Assembly: GCA_034687125.1 (NCBI GenBank)
Contig: JAQGBZ010000410.1
Location: 1-51,921, forward strand
Length of the DNA stretch: 51,921 bases
Source: Neelides folsomi
Taxonomy: Eukaryota > Arthropoda > Collembola > Neelipleona > Neelidae
Direction: 5' to 3'
The notes below the pieces were generated by a model, which was not told where the DNA came from, did no database searches, and saw nothing but the letters and a program-made list of their open reading frames with translations. Position 1 is the stretch's first letter. The number at the start of each line of letters is the position of its first letter. This document shows positions 1 through 9,831 of this stretch, piece by piece. The position numbers and the translations under genes were made by a program.

Positions 1-1068
1 CAAGCTGGGTAAGAGGATGGGTGGGGGGAGGCTTAACTTCCTTTTTGAAGATAGGAAAAATACATACTGAGGGGTTTCCTTACCCAAGGAAAAAGCTGAT
101 CCCTTTTTGCTGGTTCGATGAAAGCTTTTTCCGAGTTTCAGCTTGCCCCTTCTTAGATCAATTCCTCTTTATTTTCACGATTGATTGATTTTAATATCGG
201 TAATTTCATCTATGAAGCATTTTGAGATCGTAAATTCTTTTATTTTTAAGTATTGTCATAAAAAGTTGATGGATTATTTATTTTAATAATAATAATTTTG
301 ATGCGGATCTAATTATTTTATATGTGGGTATGTATGTTGGATATTGGACGCTATTCAATAATACTAATGAAAATGAACTAATGACTTCCAGATTAGATTA
401 ATCATTTATTCGAGGAACAATCATCGTATCATACAAGAAATACGAGTGAGCAATGAGTCCGAGTGTGATGAAAGATGACTCAAAAACATCAATATCATGA
501 GTCCATGAGTTGTTTTGGTTTAGTCATATCAAATCCCATTGTATCCTTTTATTGGAGATTTTCTTCGACTTTGAAATACATTACACATAAAATAAATCAC
601 TGATATTTAATTATTTTATTATTTTAAAAGGGTTAGGATAATTTGTGAGTGAATTAAAATAAAATTAGATAGAAGATACAGTGCAGTGAACTGAAGTGCA
701 TTGAAATGAGGAATTGAGGATCTAAAACCTCTCCAACAAACTAAAATCAGACCGCTTCCTTCCACCGATTCAAAAAGCTATGAATAATGAAAATAAGCTT
801 ATTTTAATAAATTCAAGAAATGACATTATTTTTCCTCAATTCCAATTGCGTAATTTCTGTCTTAAAATGACAAAATGTCAAATAAAATAATAAGGCCAGG
901 AAGAGCAACTTCATATAACGCAATGTGAGTCCTTCATCCATTGTTAAAACCTAAAAATAGTTTAAATAGTTCATTCACCTCTAAAGACAAAACTTAATTT
1001 AATAAAAGTTAATTTGATTTTTCAGAATTTATTGGATTTAACTACAACATTGACTTTATGATCAAATT
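1..1068. other. Upstream region of the tamo-like gene
   Basis: AT-rich DNA with no supported coding exon. Just before the tamo start there is a plausible non-coding 5' exon boundary. A GTGAGT donor starts at 925, and a pyrimidine-rich acceptor ends in AG at 1024-1025, so an untranslated leader spliced across 925-1025 is possible. No clear TATA box or initiator stands out. Bases 69-139 read on the minus strand give a short basic open stretch ending at a GTAAGG donor, but its acceptor is poor and I do not call it a gene. Confidence 0.4.
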
Positions 1069-1204
1069 ATGAAAAGTTCCTCGAAACGAAGTTTTGGACC
1101 ACAAACTGCTGCGGAGTTATATAAACAAATTGAATTTGAACACGAGAACTACTTGAATTCTGAAGATGATGATAAGAAAAATGAAGCGTTACGTCTTATG
1201 AAAG
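1069..1204 (+). CDS. tamo: tamo exon 1 (residues 1-45)
   Basis: This exon starts MKSSSKRSFGPQTAAELYKQ and ends at the donor AAAG|GTAATG with one base of the next codon (phase 1). It encodes the acidic helical lead-in to the PUB-type domain. The next exon completes the split glycine codon exactly. Confidence 0.8.
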
Positions 1205-4200
1205 GTAATGTTGTATTGAAATAATTGAAACTAAATAGATAATAGAAGTTATTGAAGAATAATAAAAATATTGAAATTTGGAAAGGTCATTAAAGTGTAA
1301 TATTTTTAGATTTTGAATTGTTTTATAAGTTGACTTCATACTTATATTTTATAAATATTATAAATTATAGGTCTGTACCTGTACCTCTGTACTTATTATA
1401 TAAAATATTTTAATTCACAGGATATATTACGGAGTACTTGTACCTTGTGCCTCAAGATAGAAAATTTAAACATGAAGCGACGTCGAGAGTTTTAAAACAG
1501 AGCATTCAAACTCATAAACTTAACTTTGATCCTCGAGAAGCGAGTTTGGCCTTTGAGTACTTGGCAGCCTATGCTCATAATTTGCTCGAGCAGCCTTGGA
1601 GAAATGATTTCTTTACTATAAAGGTATTACATTTGTTCAAAGATTAATCATCATCATCTCTCAGCTGTGAGATAATGTGATTTATAATTTATAACCAATA
1701 TTTATTAATTTATAAATGTATGTAACGATGAATGTTAAATTTGAATTTATTTTAGTTGACATCCGGTTATTACGTCCATAATATTAATGCCTATTTGACA
1801 AACGCTCACGAGATTCTAATTGCTATGAGCTATGTAAACATCGATGACTTAACTCTAAAATTCGTCCACCAGCCAGGGAATAAAATCCCCCAGAAGGAGC
1901 TTAAAGACGTTTCTCGTGATTGTTTCGTCGCTAGTCAAGAATGCATCGTAAATAGAGAAATTGAATATTTTTAGTTTTAATTAAATATATTTTGTAATAG
2001 TATTTTGTATTTATTTTATTATTTATAATATATCAACTCAAATATACGTACTTATTGTAAATAAAATGTTATTTATGAGATTATAATTTATAATACGTTA
2101 TTGATTGTTGTTTAGATCCTAAGTCATATACAAGAACGTGTGTATTCTCAAGAGCCTTCTTTCTTCCTCAGCATTGAAGATGTTTACCAAAACCGCGAAT
2201 TATTTTTGGGCGATGTTGAATCCATTTCTAAACGGATTTTATTGGAAATGCGACAAATGAAACATAAACTGGCCCTTGAACAAGCACAAAATCCGTCTGA
2301 GAAATATAAAGAGTATTGCAAAGTGGGACGATTGGTCGACATTCATCAAGAAGAACTCAATAATGATCAAGTTGATCAAATCACTGATCGACATCCTCGT
2401 TCACTAGAATTCCCCGAAAAAGACATAATTGAAAAGATTCATCAAAATACGAGAAATTTTCAAGAAACCTATGATGAAGATCACATCTACGACCCTGTAT
2501 ACAATGGAGATGGTCATTCGCCTAAAAGTCCAAATGGAGCCTTTTCATTTAACAACAACAAGAAAGATTCTCTTGATGCATTTGAAAAGAAGAGGGGAAG
2601 TAAAACCATAATTCCTAAAACAGTAACTCAACTTTTCAAAAACAAATTGGGAAGTAGTTCAAGTAGCTCTGGTTCCAGCAAGAGCTTTACCAATGGATAC
2701 AATGCCGGTGAAAGGGGAACATCAAAGCATGCTATGGATTTTAACACCCAGAGCGGTCCTAATCCACCCAGACATTTGAAAGCCCAAGCACTGACTCGAA
2801 AAAAGCTTGATGAAGATGAATTGAAAATTGAAGACATGACATTTGAAGACGTTCAAACTTTAGAGAGCCGATCGAGAAAGGCCATTTATAACAACATTGG
2901 GCCTTCTGCATTCTCAGAAGCTGATCAAACATTTGCTGAAGCATTAGAATACAAAAATTTGATAGAAGGGACGAGACCGAACCGAGGAAATTGGGATTTT
3001 CAATCATTTCAATCAGACAAATATTCATCGGATTTTTCTGAGCGAGAAATAGATAAACAGTCTTCCGCGTCTTCAGAAGCTTCGGTTCCGGCTTCAGGCA
3101 CTAGCTCTATGTGGGGCTATGCCAATTCAAATATTACTTCTGTAACTGATCAGTTTGCTTTAGGTGGGAATTCATATGATCATTCCAGTGGAGGTCATCA
3201 ACATCATCATTATAATACTCATCCCGCTCGACCGGATGCTTTGAAGCCTCATGAAACCTACGGCCATCAATATGATTATTATACTCAACGAGTGGGAAAT
3301 CCTCATGAAGCAGAAAAGGGACTCGAAGCACACGAGTCGCGAGATCAACACCAAGGAAGAAACCAAAGACACGAGAGGAGAAAATCTACAGGGTCTAGTC
3401 CAAAAGAAGTTAAGCCTTTAGAAACGAACCTCGACTCGTTGGATACCCTCTGGTATCAACAGAATTTAATGGCAGATAATAATGAAGGAAAAGAAGAAGC
3501 CATTGAATACGTAGGGTTCTCGGGAGGAGTTTACAAAAATCATAATTTTTCAAGTGATATGAAAGAAAAGGACCGTCCTACCAGGCACTCGAAGGAAATG
3601 AGTTTGAGCGTAGCTGAAAGTAAAAGAGGGCAAAAGACTTCCCCAATTCTTCATCCTCAACAACAACAAGAGCAAATCTTCTCGACTGATGAACAGTATT
3701 TTCGGCTGAGCTCGACAGCTTACGGTGATATGCAGGAGAATTCAAAGCGACAAGGCTTTTCAGATAGAGCAAAGGGAGAAAGGAAAGAACGTGAGTCTAA
3801 TCTCTATCATCGGGTTCAACCCAGGACGACTGAAGTTTGGAATGAGACGAGAAAAGGAGTCAAAGTAGCAGATGAGAGTGAAGATCCGAGTTTGATGAAG
3901 AAGATGAAGCCTTGGGAATGTCCACACTGCACCTTCCATAATGAAAAGGCTGAAAACGTATGTGAGATGTGTCACAAGAGCAATGATTTTGTATTAGAAC
4001 CTCAAATGGATGTTGTGAGGAAAATAGAGCTTGAGTCGATTCCGAAATTAAAAAAGGAAGAGGAGATTTCGTTTATAAATACTGATGGGCCCAGGCGTAG
4101 AATTCATACAGGGGAGAAGGAAAAAATTAAAGTGTCCGAACCACCTGAAGAGTTGCAAGAAGATAAAACTAATTATGTATCTTGCCCCTTTTGTACGTTT

Positions 4201-4260
4201 TTGAATCCACCTTCAAAAATCAAATGTGAGATTTGCGAAACTCGTATTAAAAATAGATAA
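1069..4260 (+). CDS. tamo: Tamozhennic/SPATA2-like PUB and zinc-finger adaptor, four coding exons
   Basis: Exons 1069-1204, 1421-1623, 1756-1947 and 2116-4260 join in frame (phases 1, 0, 0) to encode 891 residues. The ATG at 1069 is the first one that stays open; the ATG at 1058 stops after four codons. Residues about 45-185 form the helical PUB-type domain, with the family-like stretches FEYLAAYAHNLLEQPWR and TSGYYVHNINAYL. The middle is long, polar and probably disordered, with a serine run near 355 and a histidine-rich patch near 531. Two RanBP2-like zinc fingers sit at about 775-802 and 865-886. Known of the family: fly Tamo binds the nuclear-import machinery and limits entry of the Rel factor Dorsal; vertebrate SPATA2 bridges CYLD to LUBAC through its PUB domain. 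The function here is inferred from this architecture. The protein is longer than human SPATA2 (about 520 residues). An AATAAA poly(A) signal lies at 4299-4304. Confidence 0.85.
1421..1623 (+). CDS. tamo: tamo exon 2 (residues 46-113)
   Basis: The acceptor TTCACAG ends at 1420 and the donor AAG|GTATTA begins at 1624. The exon encodes the core of the PUB-type domain, including FDPREASLAFEYLAAYAHNL and the QPWRNDFFTIK segment, the stretch most like the Tamo/SPATA2 family. The reading frame before the first methionine is required by the splice phase. Confidence 0.85.
1756..1947 (+). CDS. tamo: tamo exon 3 (residues 114-177)
   Basis: The acceptor TTTTAG ends at 1755 and the donor ATC|GTAAAT begins at 1948. 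The exon continues the helical domain from LTSGYYVHNINAYLTNAHEI to the VASQECI end. Reading through the donor would add only six residues before a stop, so splicing to the large last exon is the better model. Confidence 0.83.
2116..4260 (+). CDS. tamo: tamo exon 4 (residues 178-891, stop)
   Basis: This exon follows an acceptor TGTTTAG and opens ILSHIQERV, so translation enters upstream of the GTG at 2140. It carries the long polar linker and both zinc fingers. Finger 1 reads KPWECPHCTF...NVCEMC (C-x2-C-x10-C-x2-C) with the usual tryptophan two residues before the first cysteine. Finger 2 has the same cysteine spacing (VSCPFCTF...KCEIC) but valine where the tryptophan should be. The stop TAA is at 4258-4260, five residues after the last finger. 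Confidence 0.87.
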   Translation: MLSHIQERVYSQEPSFFLSIEDVYQNRELFLGDVESISKRILLEMRQMKHKLALEQAQNPSEKYKEYCKVGRLVDIHQEELNNDQVDQITDRHPRSLEFPEKDIIEKIHQNTRNFQETYDEDHIYDPVYNGDGHSPKSPNGAFSFNNNKKDSLDAFEKKRGSKTIIPKTVTQLFKNKLGSSSSSSGSSKSFTNGYNAGERGTSKHAMDFNTQSGPNPPRHLKAQALTRKKLDEDELKIEDMTFEDVQTLESRSRKAIYNNIGPSAFSEADQTFAEALEYKNLIEGTRPNRGNWDFQSFQSDKYSSDFSEREIDKQSSASSEASVPASGTSSMWGYANSNITSVTDQFALGGNSYDHSSGGHQHHHYNTHPARPDALKPHETYGHQYDYYTQRVGNPHEAEKGLEAHESRDQHQGRNQRHERRKSTGSSPKEVKPLETNLDSLDTLWYQQNLMADNNEGKEEAIEYVGFSGGVYKNHNFSSDMKEKDRPTRHSKEMSLSVAESKRGQKTSPILHPQQQQEQIFSTDEQYFRLSSTAYGDMQENSKRQGFSDRAKGERKERESNLYHRVQPRTTEVWNETRKGVKVADESEDPSLMKKMKPWECPHCTFHNEKAENVCEMCHKSNDFVLEPQMDVVRKIELESIPKLKKEEEISFINTDGPRRRIHTGEKEKIKVSEPPEELQEDKTNYVSCPFCTFLNPPSKIKCEICETRIKNR

Positions 4261-4298
4261 ATTATCTGTATTTATTATTTATATTATAAATAGTATAT

Positions 4299-4304
4299 AA
4301 TAAA
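4299..4304 (+). terminator. Poly(A) signal of the tamo-like gene
   Basis: A canonical AATAAA lies 39 bases after the stop codon in very AT-rich DNA. It is the first good polyadenylation signal downstream and would give a very short 3' UTR. Other AATAAA-like strings further on could also be used. Confidence 0.5.
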
Positions 4305-5815
4305 TTAGAAAAACACTATAAATTGAACAATAGAATCTTAATTATCTGAATATAAAATTTATGATTAGTAAGTGTTTCATATAAAATAATTGGTCTGACT
4401 CTTGTAATATAAGGAATCCAATTTGAATGAAAATGACGTGTTATTAACAATCGTATAATTAATTGTATTAACTTTATTTAATCAATTTGAGTTTCTAAAT
4501 GCTACATATTATAATATAGGTAGTAGCAGAGTACTTAGGTATACAATATAATGAAATGCATTTAAAGGTATCTGTATATGCATACTTTTAATATGTAAGC
4601 ATGTTGCCTAAAGGTGCAATTATTTTAACTTTTAGGTCTGTAATTAAAATCATCACAATATTACCTATAATACTAAATACGTAAAAGTATATTATTAAGT
4701 TTACTGGTATACCTACCTATTACTAGTTACTACCTACAAACTATTTGTATCTGTTTTACCATAGACGTTCGACCTAATATTAATTGTCACTCTATAGTCG
4801 AGGATTACTAATAAACTAATAACATAAGTAAAGTAGCAATAAATTCCATAAACCTATACCTAATCTACAAATATCTCTGTATTATATTTACTAATTATGA
4901 CTTTATGAGTAAATTTTAACTATTAGTTAGTAAAAACATGTAATATTTTACTTCCATTAATACATATTATACCTATTATAAATATAAATATATATATATA
5001 TATTACTCTATTAAATCTACATTATTGTATTTATATATTGAAAATTCAAAGTGCCCGAAAGTGCCTAAATCGAAAATTACATTGTTGCGAAAATAAAATT
5101 ACCTATTTCGTACATAGGTATTATGCATTAATTTACTCTTTCTCTTTCCTTTAAATTGGAAGGTGTAATCTACCTTATAAAAATAACTTTAGATTTGTTG
5201 TCACAATTAACTTTACGCTAAATTTTCCATTAAATTATTATTGATTCAATTATAATAATATTGCATTTGATCAGCGAAGGTTTAAAACCCATTACTCTTT
5301 ACTAAAATATGTTATTTCCTATCCAATTTTACGAACTTAAAGTGAATTAGTATGAATAAGATAAAGTTTATTCGTTTCTTGTTTTAAACTTACCTAATTT
5401 AATCATGGAATGAATTTAAATGAGTGCTAATAGAATGGTTTTACAGATTGATTTAATTGATCTTATAAGATTTTAACTTGTTCAATTATAAACAATATTA
5501 TAGAAATTTAGTAAGTTTGTTTAATTGCAATATTCTTTGTTCGAAGATATATTTGATTAAACACATTAAATATCCATCTTATCAATTCCGTATTCAGACC
5601 CAGGACATGACAAAGTGATCATGTAAAGAATAAAAGGAATTTCAACAAGTCAATTGTGTTATTTTTTTTAAATTGCGTTTTATTGATAATCACTTCATCA
5701 TAGTACGAGTACATTGTACAGTATTTTGGATTTATATCAAGGATCATTTAGAACAATATTACTTACTTGCAAATACAATTATATTAAGATTAACGTACCT
5801 GCGTAGTTATTCTCA
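4305..5815. other. AT-rich intergenic DNA
   Basis: No open reading frame with coding character and no convincing splice pairs. It contains a short alternating TA run at about 4987-5002 and many TA-rich simple stretches. I see nothing else in it. Confidence 0.6.
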
Positions 5816-5817
5816 TA

Positions 5818-6232
5818 CCGTCATTAGCCGAAAGATATCCCGGGACATCTTTAAATTTTTCGACCCTTACCCCCGGATATCTTAAAATAAATTTACAAAA
5901 ATGGAATAAAAATTCCCTTTTCTCCTCAGGAAGTACCAAGTTTTTGCCCATATTGTTAATTAAAATGATATGCAATTCGATTTAAACGACATTTTTAAAT
6001 GTTCTATTTTAATTTTAATATAAAATCAACAGTAAATTCCTTTTTGGGCATTTTAAATATAAATATTTAAAGGAAAATGTGATAAAAATGTGTATTATAC
6101 GTTGTATATTACACATTTTATTTATTTGCTATTAACATACAATATGTACCCGGGTACCCGGACATCTTTTGGGACCCGGATATCTTTAAATAAAATTGCT
6201 TCACCCCCCGGATATCTTTCGGCCAATGACGG
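5818..6232. mobile_element. 415-bp MITE with 23-bp inverted repeats and TA target duplication
   Basis: The terminal inverted repeats lie at 5818-5840 and 6210-6232. They begin CCGTCATTRGCCGAAAGATA and match at 22 of 23 positions. TA dinucleotides flank both ends (5816-5817 and 6233-6234), as expected for a TA-targeting DNA transposon. There is no coding capacity, so it is non-autonomous. A motif close to CCGGAYATCTTT occurs six times inside (5831-5841 inverted, 5842-5852, 5873-5883, 6158-6169, 6176-6187, 6208-6219), clustered at both ends. The superfamily is not certain; Tc1/mariner-type insertion is the simplest reading. Confidence 0.85.
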
Positions 6233-6287
6233 TAAATAAATACATGAGAGTAGAATACTAATGCGTATAGTAATGATAATAAGCATT

Positions 6288-6413
6288 CAGATTATACCAA
6301 CTTCTCTTAAATATAGGAGTAATGAAAATGAGTTAATAACTTAGGAAATTTTTCAAATAACCAAAAAACTCATTTTCATTACTCCTATATTTAAGAGAAG
6401 TTGGTATAATCTG
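6288..6413. repeat. Perfect hairpin: 47-bp arms, 32-bp loop
   Basis: Bases 6288-6334 are the exact reverse complement of 6367-6413, separated by 6335-6366. The arms begin CAGATTATACCAACTTCTCT. There is no clear target-site duplication, so this could be a foldback/MITE remnant, a recent inverted duplication, or the template of a long hairpin RNA. Perfect identity suggests a recent origin or active gene conversion. It lies 55 bp beyond the MITE ending at 6232. Confidence 0.9.
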
Positions 6414-6921
6414 TAATTCTAACAATACATAAATACTTATAACTCAATATACCTATTACCAATACCATGGATGTACAAATATAATAATCATGAGTAGGAT
6501 GGTTTTGTAAAGATTAAAGATGTTTAATTTAATTCAAGTTTTCGTAAAGTTTCACTGTCCCTGTTGATTTATAAGAGAAATGGGGTTAAGTAGCTGATTT
6601 TTAATCTAATAATAATATTTATTTATGTAAAAACAAAATACAATTATATTACACTTGATTAATAATAAAATTAATAAATAGACAATCAATGTAATTACAA
6701 ACCTTGATTTTTAACTTTATCCATATTAGGCCTCTAAAATAAGATGACAAAAAAATCATTTTATTAAAATGAGTCATATTTTAGTTTTCCTTTATAAATG
6801 AAATTAGCTTGCTTATAATATTATATAAGTATTTAGTACATAGTACAATATATTTGATATTATGTATGTAGATGTACATAATATCTAAGGTTAGATAATT
6901 GCTATTTATCATTAAAATTAC
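6414..6921. other. AT-rich stretch, probable intron or intergenic DNA
   Basis: No coding signal is seen. If the proline-rich exon at 6922-7154 splices onward, as its GTAATT donor suggests, this stretch is the start of its next intron. I could not find the following exon here. Confidence 0.4.
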
Positions 6922-7249
6922 CGGTGGAGGAACAGGCCGAAAAAGCGATCTTGTTGGTGCAATTGGTTCATATGAAAAAGATATTCCGTCTGTCGCTATT
7001 TTTTCTTGATCCGTCGGAGTGTTGGTCGGAGTGAAAGATCTTCTTGGTTTTGGGGGAGGAACACCATATGGGTGAAGCTTAACATCTTCACTTTCACTTG
7101 TAATCTTTCTTTTTAGAGGAAGAGCTGGAGGCACCCTTATCTCATTTTCTAATTCTAAATAATTGTTAAAAATTAACTTTAAAGTAAAAAATGTTTGGAC
7201 ACTTTTATAAATACACAATAGTAAATATCTACAGTGTCTTACTTTCCAT
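6922..7249 (-). CDS. Unidentified proline-rich protein, N-terminal piece (two exons)
   Basis: A start ATG at 7249-7247 begins a seven-base coding exon (7243-7249, ATG GAA A) before a GTAAGA donor. After an 88-bp intron an acceptor ATTTAG leads into 6922-7154, whose phase fits exactly to read MEKLENEIRVPPALPLKRK. The 77-codon exon then runs without a stop to the donor CCG|GTAATT. It holds two SH3-ligand-like motifs, PPALPLKRK and VPPPKPRRS, and ends in PVPPP, so a signalling or cytoskeletal adaptor is conceivable. I do not recognise the protein. It is incomplete at the 3' side; the rest would lie at lower coordinates or outside the window. The tiny first exon is the weaker half of the model. 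Confidence 0.5.
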
Positions 7250-8628
7250 TTTCACAAATTTTTATTCCTTTTTGATTATTCAACTGCTGAACGCTAAATT
7301 ACTCGTATTTAAATTTACCGTGAGTTCTGCTTGTCATTAGCTAAATTTTGAAGGCTTAACAGAGTTTAAATAACAATGTTAATTAATTAATTACATTTTT
7401 ATAACAAGTGCAATATTTATGGTGCTTAATTATTTGTTATACTTATGATAGAATGTACAGATAAAACCACAACATATTTATACATACCATAAACTTTCAT
7501 CTATCATGGGCATACCCATAATATTATGATTATGATATACATAATATGATGTATGTATAAGTATTATAATGTGAATCATGAATATTAGTGATATCGATAT
7601 CAGTGATCCTACAATTATGTAGAGTTTACTTTTGGTATATGTCAAATAACAACAATTCTCATTAGCAATTTACCACAAATAAGGAAGTTTAATTTATACT
7701 TGACGTAATACAGAATATTATTATTAAATAATACTAAATAAATTTATTTGGGCAAATATGAACTCTATAAATCGTATTGATGAGCGAATATCAAACATTT
7801 ATTAACTGAATTGAAGAATTTGTATCCTACACACAACACAAATAAATAATATTTTTTTTGTAAAATTATCAAAGAGTACCCTGTGTTGTATGTATGTGTA
7901 TTCATTACGCTTATGCATGCAAAATTTTTGATTCCAATTTGTTTATTATGTAGTGAATTTTATTTTTCTGTACGTGTATGATGTAATAATTAATATAATA
8001 TTCATAAATAGTGTGTAGTATTTATTTGTGTTGTTTAACTAGTATAACATTAAGCATATTTGAATTAATATCTGATATTATGCACGTATTTAATAAACAT
8101 TTTTTGTAATCAATTGCAATTCAGGAAGCGTTGGCTTTGTCCTGACAAACATCCGATTAAAATTGACAATTCAAATTGCATAAATAAAGGGTGTAGTCTT
8201 GTTATCCTCATAAAAAACTAATTGGCATGATGGTCCTTAGTCTTCTTAAGATAATGATGTCTATAGCATGTATCTGTCACAGATAGATACAACTAATTTT
8301 ATTTATGAATAATGAATAGGTGCAGACGTGGATATGTAAAAACTTCATAATAGAAATATATGTATTTTATGTATGTATATTGGCTGCGGCAGCTCCTCTT
8401 CGTCAGTCATATGAAGGTTATGTATGTTATAATAAATACATTTTAGTAAATATTTTTAACTTATATACACATACTTTTACTTGTTATATTATATGTATCA
8501 AATGGATTAAATATGCATGACAAAAAATGACTACGTACTGACTTTTTATAGAATTATCAATTCCAAAAAATATTTTCTTATACAATATATGGAGCATATT
8601 TGTATTTATGTTCATTGTTATCCTTAAA
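7250..8628. other. AT-rich intergenic DNA
   Basis: No supported gene. It contains a short palindromic stretch TGATATCGATATCA near 7590-7603 and many TA-rich simple repeats. The region just above 7249 would hold the promoter of the proline-rich gene if its start is right, but I cannot point to a core promoter element. Confidence 0.5.
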
Positions 8629-8630
8629 TA

Positions 8631-9829
8631 AACCACGCCAAGATATATTATCAACAAAGAAAAAAACTGAGAAATCTGACGAAATAATTGACTAAATCAC
8701 TAACTATTTTGGTGGGTAAGCGAAAACAGTCAGTAAACGTAAAACCTAAAGTTTGAAGTTGCTATCAAGCTAATAAAATTGCACTTCCAATAAATTATAT
8801 CAACAAAAACTTTCTCCTACATTATTCGTTATTTTTCATCGTGAAACTCTTCAATTAAGTAAGGTAAAATAAATTTTTAGTTATTGTTTGATTAAAAACG
8901 CTTAAAATTTCAAAATAAAATTGTTTCTTGACCATTTAGAGAAAATGGGAAGCGGTCCGTCATTTACTCAATTCGATAAGTGCCAAATCATCGCTCTACG
9001 CAAAGGATTAGAAACTTTTCGGTCAATTGGAATGGTTTGGTTTAACGAAAAAGATTGAAATTTATATAGTTCGGATGGTATTCGTGAATATTGGCAAAAT
9101 TTAAGATAAGAAAAGAAGATTTTTACTAATCGTCATTCCGTAGGAGGATCACAGCCCCTCGCCTTGACGCTGAAGAGTACTAGGGCGTCTTGTCTCCTAA
9201 TCATTTAATGACATATCTGGATGGACTTGACCATTTTCCCCTCAACTGGCCATGCTAAGTTGAGATTTGTGCAAGACGGCGCACGTCAACACACTGCAGC
9301 GTCAACTTTGGAATGGCTTAATGAGCATAATTATCCATTAATTGATCATCCAGTATTTTCTAACCCCATAGAATACTTATGAGGAGTAATGTCGAGGAAG
9401 GTTTACTTCAATGGAAGACAGTTTGAGGATGTGCCAAGTTTCCGTTCACAAGTTTCGCAAGCGTGGGAAAATACCGAAATTGAGACTCTTCAGACTCTTG
9501 CAGCGTCGATGAATCGAAGCGTATTTAAACTAGTTTTAAACCTGCGAGGTTACGCCAACATTTGATAATAGGCACCAAGTTTTAAAAGCTCGTAGGACTT
9601 GTATAAATCGATAAAAAAATGTTGATATAATTTATTGGAGACTTTCTCCTTTCACTTTGATTAAAATCGCTTCCTATTGTTTAATTGGAAATTTTTTATT
9701 ACAAAACATGATAGTGTTATTAAAATTTATCATAATTTTACTAATTGAATTGTTTAATTGGGATTTTGAATGTGATTTTCAGAGATTTCTCAATTTGGAA
9801 TTTTGTTGATAATATACCTTGGTGTGGTT
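8631..9829 (+). mobile_element. Decayed Tc3-like (Tc1/mariner) DNA transposon, 1199 bp
   Basis: Imperfect 47-bp terminal inverted repeats lie at 8631-8677 and 9783-9829 (ends AACCACRCCAAGRTATATTA), flanked by TA at 8629-8630 and 9830-9831. A second, identical 19-bp inverted pair lies inside at 8787-8805 and 9620-9638, about 156 and 191 bp from the ends. This resembles the paired transposase-binding sites of Tc3-type long inverted repeats. The transposase relic lies between them. The element is internally deleted and cannot move by itself. Confidence 0.9.
8944..9565 (+). pseudogene. Tc3-like transposase relic with stops and a large internal deletion
   Basis: The reading starts at ATG 8944 with MGSGPSFTQFDKCQIIALRK, typical of the N-terminal DNA-binding domain of Tc1/Tc3 transposases, and then hits stops from 9056. 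After a deletion of most of the catalytic core, a second block from about 9269 resembles the family C-terminus: QDGARQHTAASTLEWLNEHN, then the NPIEYL box broken by a stop near 9379, then VYFNGRQFEDV. The remains of the catalytic triad are incomplete, so the gene is dead. I give only what is present and do not reconstruct it. Confidence 0.85.
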
Positions 9830-9831
9830 TA

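Noticed and set aside
69..139. Minus-strand basic open stretch ending at a GTAAGG donor
   Set aside because: Short, with a weak purine-rich acceptor and no identifiable partner exons.
365..387. Similarity (20 of 23 bases) to part of the hairpin arm and loop at 6320-6342
   Set aside because: Low-complexity AT-rich words; no extension beyond the short match.
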